From: Candidatus Delongbacteria bacterium
Lineage (GTDB): Bacteria; CAIWAD01
NCBI GenBank assembly: GCA_020634015.1
Contig: JACKCN010000004.1
Location: 248,001-312,000, forward strand
Direction: 5' to 3'
Length of the DNA: 64,000 nt
Of the stretch, positions 17,678-24,565 are shown piece after piece; within the stretch, counting starts at the first letter, position 1; every line of letters begins with the position of its first letter. The position numbers and the translations under genes were made by a program. Under the pieces are notes generated by a model. The model did no database searches. It was not told the DNA's origin and saw nothing but the letters and a program-made list of their open reading frames with translations.

Positions 17678-18652
17678 TCATTCGACGGGCAGCAAGCGCT
17701 CGCCCGGCAATGGACGGGCACCGTTGAGCCAGGCAGATGCTTCCTGCGGCCCCTTTCCCTCGGGCTTGAGCAGCAGGCATTCCAGCAGCCCGTCGCCACA
17801 GACAATGGCCAGACCACCACTGGCCAGCAGCACCAGTTCTCCGGGCAGGCAGCCCTGCGGGACTGTTTCATCGGTCCTGCGGGTGGCCAGAATCTGCAGC
17901 CGTCGGCCTCGGAACTGACACTGGGCACCCGGAGCGGGAGCCAGTGCGCGGATGCGGTCGTGCAGGCCCTGCAGCGGACGGCTGAAGTCGAGCCGACGTG
18001 TGCGAGGCCCCAGTTTCGGAGCACGTCGCAAGCCATCTCGCTGTGCCTGGGGCTTACCCGTGAGGGTGCCGGCATCCAGACCGTCCATGGTGGCCCGCAA
18101 CAGCTGGGCCCCCGCGTGCATCATCCGGTCGTGGAGCTGGCCTCCGGTCTCGTCGGGGCCGATCTCAATCTCCTTCTGCATCAGCAGTGGACCCGTGTCG
18201 ACCCCCGGACTGAGCAGGAATGTGCTCAACCCACTGCGGGAACACCCCGCCATGATCGCCCGCTGGATGGGCGCCGCCCCACGGAAGTCGGGCAGCAGGC
18301 TGGCGTGCAGGTTGACGGCCCCTCGCCCCGGCAGGGCCAGAACGCTCGCGGGAAGCAGCCGATAGGCCACCACCACGAACCAGGGCGCGTCCACCGCCTT
18401 CAGTCGCTCGTGCAGGCCCGGGTCTTCCAGATCGACGGGCGTCTCCAGCGCAAGCCCCCGTTCCCGGGCGAAGGCGCTGATCTCGGTGGGTCGGGACCCC
18501 CGTCCGCGCCCCGCCGGCCGATCGGGCTGACTGAGGACCAGTGGCACGTCCCAGCCATCCTCGAGCAGGGCCTGCAGGCAGGGCAAGGCGAATCCGGGGC
18601 TGCCCATGAAAACAAGACGGCGCCCTCGGGCGCCGGTGCCATCATTTGCCAC
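17678..18652 (-). CDS. fmt: Methionyl-tRNA formyltransferase
   Basis: 324 aa from a GTG at 18652. Formylates initiator Met-tRNA using 10-formyl-tetrahydrofolate. The N-terminus RRLVFMGSPGFAL matches the family start, and the active region VNLHASLLPDFRGAAPIQRAI supplies the Asn and His, with the Asp in LSPGVDTGP. The C-terminal tRNA-binding OB domain occupies ~210-324. No ATG suits the family N-terminus: the first is internal at MGSP. GTG at 18652 or 18655, overlapping the def stop, is therefore the likely start. def and fmt act consecutively on the formyl group and are commonly paired. Confidence 0.92.
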   Translation of the reverse strand: MANDGTGARGRRLVFMGSPGFALPCLQALLEDGWDVPLVLSQPDRPAGRGRGSRPTEISAFARERGLALETPVDLEDPGLHERLKAVDAPWFVVVAYRLLPASVLALPGRGAVNLHASLLPDFRGAAPIQRAIMAGCSRSGLSTFLLSPGVDTGPLLMQKEIEIGPDETGGQLHDRMMHAGAQLLRATMDGLDAGTLTGKPQAQRDGLRRAPKLGPRTRRLDFSRPLQGLHDRIRALAPAPGAQCQFRGRRLQILATRRTDETVPQGCLPGELVLLASGGLAIVCGDGLLECLLLKPEGKGPQEASAWLNGARPLPGERLLPVE

Positions 18653-19160
18653 CACGACCCTGCAACTCCTGGAGACGCTGGATCGCGGGCTGCAATGCGG
18701 CCCTCTCCTCGGGAGCCAGATAGTCAATGAACAGCTTGCCGTCGAGGTGATCGATCTCGTGCTGGAGGACGCGGGCTTCCAGTTCGTCGAACCAGGCCTT
18801 GCGTTCGCTGCCGTCCACATCCTGCCAGCGCAACTGGATGCGCGCCGGGCGATCCACGTCGGCCCGGATGCCGGGAATGCTCAGGCAGCCTTCTTCCATC
18901 CGGCAGCGGTCGCGCGTGGCGAGGACTTCGGGATTGATGAAGGCGGCCAGTTTGATCGACTCATCTTCCATGGGGATGCCCAGCACGAGCAGGCGCTGTT
19001 CGAGACCGATCTGGGGCGCGGCAAGGCCGATGCCATCGGCTTCGAGCATGGTCTCGTACATGTCGTGGACCAGATCCTTCAGCCCGTCGTCGAAGGTCTC
19101 GACCGGGCGCGCGGGCCTGCGAAGGACCGGGTCTCCCAGGATGTGGATGTTCAGGGTCAT
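18642..19160 (-). CDS. def: Peptide deformylase
   Basis: 172 aa. Removes the N-formyl group from nascent proteins. All three signature motifs are present: GIGLAAPQIG (~46-55), EEGCLSIPG (~90-98, with the metal-ligand Cys) and QHEIDHLDG (~131-139, with the two His ligands and catalytic Glu). The ATG at 19160 has GGGGAG four bases away and begins with the conserved LNIHILGDPVLR; the longer in-frame start adds only seven residues and is rejected. Overlaps fmt. Confidence 0.95.
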   Translation of the reverse strand: MTLNIHILGDPVLRRPARPVETFDDGLKDLVHDMYETMLEADGIGLAAPQIGLEQRLLVLGIPMEDESIKLAAFINPEVLATRDRCRMEEGCLSIPGIRADVDRPARIQLRWQDVDGSERKAWFDELEARVLQHEIDHLDGKLFIDYLAPEERAALQPAIQRLQELQGRGGK

Positions 19161-19185
19161 GGGACTCCCCGGATTTTCCATGGAT

Positions 19186-19473
19186 TCAGGCGTTTTTCTT
19201 GCGGGCGACCGCGTTGCGGTCCAGATCCACCACGGTGTTCTCGGCGATCTTGACCTGCAGGCTGTCTTCCTTCACGGACTTGATCACACCGTGCACACCA
19301 CCGGTGGTCACGATCTGGTCTCCCGAGGTGAGGGACTGCTGCATGGCGGCATGTTCTTTCTGCCGCTTCATCTGGGGTCGAATGATCAGCAGATAGAAGA
19401 TCGCGATCATCACGACGAAAGGCAGGAAGGCCATCAGGCCGCCTCCCTGGGGGGCTTGGGCAATCAGGGGCAT
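19186..19473 (-). CDS. yajC: Preprotein translocase subunit YajC
   Basis: 95 aa, normal YajC size. A single helix (AFLPFVVMIAIFYLLIIRPQMKRQKEH) ends in the diagnostic IIRPQxKRxKEH, followed by the cytoplasmic domain with SLTSGDQIVTTGGVHGVIKSV. YajC associates with SecDF and SecYEG in the inner membrane. secD and secF are not adjacent here. The ATG at 19473 has a GGAG site; the longer frame lacks one. It lies 25 bases upstream of def. Confidence 0.93.
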   Translation of the reverse strand: MPLIAQAPQGGGLMAFLPFVVMIAIFYLLIIRPQMKRQKEHAAMQQSLTSGDQIVTTGGVHGVIKSVKEDSLQVKIAENTVVDLDRNAVARKKNA

Positions 19474-19609
19474 CGGTGGTCTCCGCTCTGCGGTGCCGGA
19501 TGCCATTCATCCAGCACGGTTGCAAGGGCCGAAGATACAACACGAAGGGTAAAATACCGGAGGATGGAGGTGGACCCGGGGATCAGAAAGTGTCCAGAAA
19601 ACACTCCCT

Positions 19610-19822
19610 TCAGTGCGATTCAGCAGGTCCCCGGGGTGGTGGAACCGAGGTCTCGGGCGGCAAGTCGGACTCGGGCACCAGATCGGGCAGGCCGTCGACG
19701 CAGGGAAAGCGGCGCCCACAGGAGTCACAGCGAAGACTGCCCGGCAGGACCGTGAATTGACCGGAGCAGCAGGGGCAGCAAAGCACCTCCAGCAGCAGGC
19801 TCGAAAGCGGGCGCTCAGTCAG
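19610..19822 (-). CDS. Trm112-like zinc-ribbon protein with apparent CTG start
   Basis: 70 aa. Two zinc knuckles, CPCC at ~16-19 and CDSC at ~32-35, plus LLLEVLCCP and RRFPCVDGLPDLVPE, match the Trm112 family (LLEILxCPxC...CxxCgxxYPixdGIPxml), small activators or partners of methyltransferases. No ATG, GTG or TTG is well placed. A CTG at 19822 gives the expected N-terminus, has GGAGG exactly six bases upstream, and overlaps the thioesterase stop (CCTGACTGA). A non-canonical CTG start is therefore likely. The C-terminal 20 residues are Pro/Glu-rich. Confidence 0.7.
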   Translation of the reverse strand: MTERPLSSLLLEVLCCPCCSGQFTVLPGSLRCDSCGRRFPCVDGLPDLVPESDLPPETSVPPPRGPAESH

Positions 19823-20252
19823 GGTGTGCCTCCAGGCGTTCGCGAAACCAATCGGGAATGCATGCGGGCCGCTGGCTGGCGGCATCCAGGAAACATTGCA
19901 CGGTCTGCCCGGTGTACAGCACCTCATCGTCGCGCTGGACCTGATAGGATATGCGCAGCACGCGGCTGCCTTCGCAGCGGATGCGAGCCGCCAGCCCCAG
20001 CAGATCGTCATAGCGCGCGGGCAGATGGTACTTCACCTGCAGTTCAAGCACGGGCAACCACAGGCCGTGCTGATTTTCGATGTCCGCATAGGAGATGCCC
20101 AGTTGGCGAATCCGCTCGGTACGCGCCATTTCGAACCAGGCGGCCGCGTGGCCGTAATAGGCGAAGGCCATGGAATCGATCTCGGCATAGCGCACGCGTG
20201 TCTGCAGCAGCACGGGCCATCCCTTGCGTGTGACCCGGAGTTCAGCTGTCAT
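19815..20252 (-). CDS. YbgC-type acyl-CoA thioesterase (hot-dog fold)
   Basis: 145 aa. The 4HBT motif is VRYAEIDSMAFAYYGHAAAWFEMARTE (~17-43), where the catalytic Asp follows the family pattern RYxExDxxGxvyhxxYxxwfE. The strand LQVKYHLPARYDDLLGLAARI and the tail IPDWFRERLE also fit. It hydrolyses acyl-CoA or acyl-ACP thioesters; chain-length preference is unknown. The ATG at 20252 overlaps the accA stop by 11 bases, so it is coupled to fatty-acid synthesis. Confidence 0.87.
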   Translation of the reverse strand: MTAELRVTRKGWPVLLQTRVRYAEIDSMAFAYYGHAAAWFEMARTERIRQLGISYADIENQHGLWLPVLELQVKYHLPARYDDLLGLAARIRCEGSRVLRISYQVQRDDEVLYTGQTVQCFLDAASQRPACIPDWFRERLEAHPD

Positions 20253-21201
20253 AGACGCCCATCGCATCGAACTTGGCGATGCGTTGCTCCACCAGTTGAT
20301 CCAGGGGAATCGCGCAGAGCTGCTCGAAATGCAGCGACACCACGTTGCGCAGGGTCTCGGCCATGGCGTCCCAGTCGCGGTGGGCTCCACCCAGAGGCTC
20401 GGGCAGAATCTCGTCAATCAGCTTGAGCTGCTTGAGCTGGGGCGCGGTCAGTTTCAGGGCCTCGGCCGCATCCTGGGCACGGGCCGCATCACGGAACAGG
20501 ATCGAGGCACAGCCTTCGGGACTGATCACGCTGTAGATCGAATGCTCGAGCATCAGCACCCGGTCGGCAACCGCCAGAGCCAGCGCTCCTCCGCTGCCGC
20601 CCTCCCCGATGACCACACTGACCACCGGGGTCCGCAGCTTGGCCATCTCGAACAGATTGCGGGCGATCGCTTCGGCCTGGCCACGAGCTTCGGCTCCCAG
20701 ACCGGGCCAGGCACCGGGCGTGTCCACCAGGGTCAGCACGGGCAGACCGAAACGCTCGGCCATGCGCATCACGCGCAGAGCCTTGCGGTAGCCCTCTGGC
20801 TGGGACATGCCGAAATTGCGAAAAATGTTGGACTTTGTATCACGCCCCTTCTGGTGCCCGATGATCGCGACCGCGCGCCCACTGATGTGTCCCACTCCGG
20901 CCACGATGCTGTGGTCGTCGCCGTAGGCCCGGTCGCCGTGCAGTTCCATGAAGTCCGCTGCGAAACGCTCGATGTAATCCAGGGTGAAGGGACGCCGGGG
21001 ATGACGCGCCAGTTGCACCGTCTGCCAGCCCGTCAGACTGGAAAAGGTCTCCTTGCGCATCTTGTCAAGCTTCTTCTCCATCCGGGCGATTTCCGGATCG
21101 GCATGCAGGCCCGCGCCATTGGAGAGGGCGCGCATCTCATTGAGTCGGCGCTCGATCTCGGCGATGGGTTTCTCGAATTCCAGCACAGGTCCGTAGGACA
21201 T
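20242..21201 (-). CDS. accA: Acetyl-CoA carboxylase carboxyltransferase subunit alpha
   Basis: 319 aa, standard AccA length. With AccD it transfers carboxyl from biotin to acetyl-CoA, the first step of fatty-acid synthesis. Motifs: LEFEKPIAEIERRLNEMR at the N-terminus, DYIERFAADFMELHGDRAYGDD, GHQKGRDTKSNIFRNFGMSQPEGYRKALRVM (split here only for reading), LTLVDTPGAWPG, GEGGSGGALALAVADRV and SVISPEGCASIL. The ATG at 21201 has GGAGG with ideal spacing. accD is not in the window. Confidence 0.96.
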   Translation of the reverse strand: MSYGPVLEFEKPIAEIERRLNEMRALSNGAGLHADPEIARMEKKLDKMRKETFSSLTGWQTVQLARHPRRPFTLDYIERFAADFMELHGDRAYGDDHSIVAGVGHISGRAVAIIGHQKGRDTKSNIFRNFGMSQPEGYRKALRVMRMAERFGLPVLTLVDTPGAWPGLGAEARGQAEAIARNLFEMAKLRTPVVSVVIGEGGSGGALALAVADRVLMLEHSIYSVISPEGCASILFRDAARAQDAAEALKLTAPQLKQLKLIDEILPEPLGGAHRDWDAMAETLRNVVSLHFEQLCAIPLDQLVEQRIAKFDAMGVYDS

Positions 21202-21302
21202 GTTTCCTCCGTGGTCACTCGTCACGCCCGCGCGGGGCGCAAGGGAACCGGTATCTGCTCACGCGGGCTGGCCGCGGAGTGTGATTCAATGGTGGGCCGC
21301 GA

Positions 21303-22019
21303 CTACAGCCGTCCAAGCAGGGAGCGCAGTTTCAGCCGCCAGACCATCCAGACCGCTTCGCGCACGATGGCCTTGCTCATCTTGCTGCGCCCCACGGCCC
21401 GGTCGACGAAAATGATGGGGATCTCCTGGATCCGCAGCCCCTTGCGCCAGACCTTGAAATTGACCTCGATCTGGAAACTGTACCCGCCGCTGCGGATGCG
21501 GTCCAGATCGAGCGCTTCCAGTGTCTGACGACGGAAACACTTGAAACCGCCGGTGGGGTCCTTGACCGGCATGCCCGTGATGATGCGCGTATACATGCTG
21601 GCCCCGTAGGACAGCAGCAGGCGCGAGAGCGGCCAGTTGACCACGTTCACACCGGTGACATAGCGGCTGCCGATGACCAGGTCGGCCTCGCCGATGGTCT
21701 TGAGAAACACCGGCAGCACCCGGGGATCGTGGGAAAAGTCGGCGTCCATCTCGCAGATGTAGTCGTAACCCCGTTCGATGGCCCAGCGGAAGCCGGCCAC
21801 GTAGGCCGTGCCCAGTCCCAGTTTTCCCGCCCGGTGCAACACGTGCACGCGTCCCGAATCACCGGCCAGCCGGTCGGCGATCTCGCCGGTGCCGTCAGGG
21901 CTGTTGTCGTCCACCACCAGCAACTCGATGCAGGCATCCTGGGCCAGGACCTCGTCGGCCAGCCGTTCGATGTTTTCCGCCTCGTTGTACGTGGGCACGA
22001 TCACCAGCATGCGCGTCAT
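21303..22019 (-). CDS. Polyprenol-phosphate mannosyltransferase-like GT2 (Dpm1 type)
   Basis: 238 aa. GT-A fold: VIVPTYNEAENI, VVDDNSPDGTGEIADRLA, the metal/nucleotide motif EMDADFSHDP and the acceptor-loop motif DPTGGFKCFRR are the Dpm1 signature. It has no C-terminal membrane helices, as in the short soluble Dpm1 class. Such enzymes make mannosyl- or glucosyl-phosphopolyprenol, the donor for GT39/GT-C enzymes like those at 24.6-31.4 kb. The ATG at 22019 has AAGGA six bases upstream and is preferred to an in-frame TTG two codons earlier. Confidence 0.88.
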   Translation of the reverse strand: MTRMLVIVPTYNEAENIERLADEVLAQDACIELLVVDDNSPDGTGEIADRLAGDSGRVHVLHRAGKLGLGTAYVAGFRWAIERGYDYICEMDADFSHDPRVLPVFLKTIGEADLVIGSRYVTGVNVVNWPLSRLLLSYGASMYTRIITGMPVKDPTGGFKCFRRQTLEALDLDRIRSGGYSFQIEVNFKVWRKGLRIQEIPIIFVDRAVGRSKMSKAIVREAVWMVWRLKLRSLLGRL

Positions 22020-22029
22020 CGGCAATCCT

Positions 22030-22941
22030 TCAGTTCATGGACCAGGACTGGCTGCGGTCAGCCTTGAAGGCCCGCAGGGACTCCTCGAGCCCCAGCAGCT
22101 GGATCCCCAGCTGGCGGCGTGTCTCACCCGTGAGCAGTCCGCTGCGCGCTGGGCGCTTCGCGGCCTGGCTCAACTGGGCGCTGGCCACCGGGATCACCAG
22201 GTTCTCATCGAGATCGAAGACACGGGCCACCGTCCGGGCCAGCTCGTATCGGGTCAGCACCTCGTCGCAGCCCGCGTGAAACAGGCCGCAGCGCCGCTGC
22301 TCCATGGCCAGCACCAGCAGTCGCGCCAGTTCCATGGCCCAGATGCAATTGCCGCTCTGGTCGGTGACCACCTGGATCGGACGCTGGGCACTCAGTTCCT
22401 GCAGCACCCAGCTGACAAAATCGAGACCCAGCCCATGGCCTTTGCCGTAGACCACGATGGTGCGCACGATGGCCGTGTTGCCACCAGCGCCCCGCAGCAG
22501 ATTTTCGGCAGCCAGCTTGCTCTGACCGTAGACATTCAGGGGCGAGGGCGTGGCGCTCTCCTCATAGGGACCGTGCTCGCCGTCGAAGATGTAGTCCGTG
22601 GACACCTGGCCCAGCCAGAGGCCCCGGGGATGACAGAGTTCCGACAGCGTACGCACCAGGTCCACGTTGGCCTGCCAGCAGGCCTCGCGCTCGTCTTCGG
22701 CCCGGTCGACCTGGGTGTAGGCGGCGGCGTTCAGCACCGCATCCGGGCGGAAGTCGTGAAACAGGGGCTTCAGCGCGGACTTGCCCACTCCGGAAATCGC
22801 TGCGTAGCGGAAATGGCTGTGTGCCACGAAACTGCCGGGCGCACGCCCCACTCCCAGCACATCGAATCGTGGCAGCAACAGACGCAGCAGATGTTGACCC
22901 AGGCGGCCATGACAGCCGGTCAGCAGGACACGCTGCCTCAA
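22030..22941 (-). CDS. rmlD: dTDP-4-dehydrorhamnose reductase-like SDR (RmlD)
   Basis: 303 aa. Rossmann fold: LLTGCHGRLGQHLLR at the N-terminus, VLNAAAYTQVDRAEDE, VSTDYIFDGEHGPYEE and the catalytic YxxxK in NVYGQSKLAAE. RmlD reduces dTDP-4-keto-L-rhamnose to dTDP-L-rhamnose. rmlA, B and C are not visible, so a related 4-keto-sugar reductase remains possible. The start is a TTG overlapping the purE stop as TTGA. No ATG fits because the nucleotide-binding motif begins within ten residues. Confidence 0.82.
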   Translation of the reverse strand: MRQRVLLTGCHGRLGQHLLRLLLPRFDVLGVGRAPGSFVAHSHFRYAAISGVGKSALKPLFHDFRPDAVLNAAAYTQVDRAEDEREACWQANVDLVRTLSELCHPRGLWLGQVSTDYIFDGEHGPYEESATPSPLNVYGQSKLAAENLLRGAGGNTAIVRTIVVYGKGHGLGLDFVSWVLQELSAQRPIQVVTDQSGNCIWAMELARLLVLAMEQRRCGLFHAGCDEVLTRYELARTVARVFDLDENLVIPVASAQLSQAAKRPARSGLLTGETRRQLGIQLLGLEESLRAFKADRSQSWSMN

Positions 22942-23402
22942 GCGAGTCGGGCTCCCCGGGCCATGAAGGCGTCCAGGCGCTCGACCATCTTCGCATCGCC
23001 GAGTGACAGCATGCGGGCCACCAGCAGCACCGCGTTGATCACGCCGGCCTTGCCGATGGCCGTGGTGGCCACGGGAATTCCGGCGGGCATCTGCACCGTG
23101 GACAGCAGGGCGTCCATGCCGTTGAGGGCCGAGCCGGCCAGCGGCACACCGATCACGGGCAGGGTGCTGTGACTGGCCACCACACCGGCAAGATGGGCGG
23201 CCATGCCCGCACCGCAGATGATCGCGCTGTAGCCGGCCGCGCGGGCGCCCTCGGCCAGTTCGGCGGTCCGCTTGGGATTGCGATGGGCACTGGAGACGAT
23301 CAATTCGCCATCGATTCCGAACTCGGCCAGCCAGGGGCGGGCTTCTTCGAACACGGAGCGATCACTCTCGGAACCAATCAGCATCAGAATGCGGGCACTC
23401 AT
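22938..23402 (-). CDS. purE: N5-carboxyaminoimidazole ribonucleotide mutase
   Basis: 154 aa. PurE rearranges N5-CAIR to CAIR in purine synthesis. Motifs: LIGSESDRSVFEEA (class I GSxSD), VSSAHRNPKRT with the catalytic His, IICGAGMAAHLAGVVAS and MPAGIPVATTAIGKAGVINAVLLVARML. The ATG has GGAGG seven bases upstream. purK is not adjacent. The stop overlaps the rmlD-like start. Confidence 0.95.
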   Translation of the reverse strand: MSARILMLIGSESDRSVFEEARPWLAEFGIDGELIVSSAHRNPKRTAELAEGARAAGYSAIICGAGMAAHLAGVVASHSTLPVIGVPLAGSALNGMDALLSTVQMPAGIPVATTAIGKAGVINAVLLVARMLSLGDAKMVERLDAFMARGARLA

Positions 23403-23501
23403 CGGATATCCTCCATTGTCATCAGACCACTGCGACGGTCGAGCCCGTCACCGCGCCCGGAGCATGCGGTTCGGATCGGGACGGTCAGGGTTTGCGGTGG
23501 T

Positions 23502-24548
23502 TCACGGTTCGCTGAAGCCGGCTGCCAGCTCATCCCGGTTGCCCAGGAAGGTGCCTGCGATGGTTCTCAACTGATGCAGGAAAGGGCCTTTGCCCCCGGC
23601 CGGATGCAGCACGGCCGCGTCAATATAGTATGTGCGCCCTGCCGGCCCTGCCTTGGGATCGAACCAGGCCCAGAGCAGAAACGGGCCTCCTCCGATGTAG
23701 TCGTCGGTGCCCCAGAACCCTTCCAGCAGGGTGGTGCTGCGCTGACCCAGACTGCTGACTCCGAAACGACCGACGGAGGGCTCGGTGTAATCCTTGTCGT
23801 AGTAGGCCCGGCCCAGGCGGCGGCGCACCTCGCGCATGCCTTCCTCGGACAGGCGCAGACTGTCGTCGCCGGCAACCCAGTGCACGGTCAGCCAGCGGTC
23901 CGGGTAGAGTCGGCGCAGGCGCACCATGCGGGGTTCCTCTTCCTGCTGGATCAGGAACCAGTCCACGGGCACGCGAAAGGTGAATCCCCAGCTGGTTCGC
24001 AGCGAATCCTCGAGCACCGTCTGTTCCATGCTGCGATAGAGCCGCTCGAGCTGGGCCGCCTGGTCATTGGCTTCGAAGAGGTCCAGGATCTCGCCCGAGC
24101 GCTCGCCACACTGACGCCTGAAACTGACCGGGTCGGGTGCGGCCAGGATCGCCAGTTTCTGGTCCCGCGCGAAGGCCTCGTCCCGGGCGAAGAGAAATCC
24201 TTCTTCCTTGGCGATCCGGTCGCGCACCTCGGGCTTGAGCATGGACTCCAGCAATTGACCGACAGGTCCACTGGCCGGTCCGGCGCTCACGATCAGCAGA
24301 TTTCGCCGATTGAGGGCTTCCTGGGGCCGGCCGGGATCGGCACGCACCATCCGGATCCGGGCTTCTTCCTCGGGCGTGACCCAGGTGGCCGAGAACAGCT
24401 CTTCCAGCTGGGGCCCCACCTCCTGCCAGTCGGCATCATCCACCAGCACGGTCACCTCGTAGAGTTCGCCGATGCTGCGCGGCTTGGAGCACCCACTGGC
24501 CAGGGCCAGCAGGAGCAGCAACAGGACAAGTCTCTGGGCTGTTTTCAC
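23502..24548 (-). CDS. DUF4837-type lipoprotein
   Basis: 348 aa. A lipoprotein signal peptide ends in a lipobox (LALASGC), so the mature protein should be membrane-anchored from Cys ~20. The rest matches the pattern I know as DUF4837, found in Bacteroidota and relatives: YEVTVLVDDADWQ, LLIVSAGPASG, IAKEEGFLFARDEAFARDQ, GFTFRVPVDWFLIQ, GFWGTDDYIGGGPFLLWAWFDP. Start: GTG at 24548 with GGGAGG six bases upstream, preferred over a GTG seven codons earlier. Function unknown. Confidence 0.78.
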   Translation of the reverse strand: MKTAQRLVLLLLLLALASGCSKPRSIGELYEVTVLVDDADWQEVGPQLEELFSATWVTPEEEARIRMVRADPGRPQEALNRRNLLIVSAGPASGPVGQLLESMLKPEVRDRIAKEEGFLFARDEAFARDQKLAILAAPDPVSFRRQCGERSGEILDLFEANDQAAQLERLYRSMEQTVLEDSLRTSWGFTFRVPVDWFLIQQEEEPRMVRLRRLYPDRWLTVHWVAGDDSLRLSEEGMREVRRRLGRAYYDKDYTEPSVGRFGVSSLGQRSTTLLEGFWGTDDYIGGGPFLLWAWFDPKAGPAGRTYYIDAAVLHPAGGKGPFLHQLRTIAGTFLGNRDELAAGFSEP

Positions 24549-24565
24549 CGGATACCTCCCGGGGT

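Noticed and set aside
17600..17690. Hairpins CCGGGA/TCCCGG and GTCGAA/TTCGAC at the end of fmt as terminator
   Set aside because: Stems are only six bp, one overlaps the fmt stop codon, and neither has a T tract.
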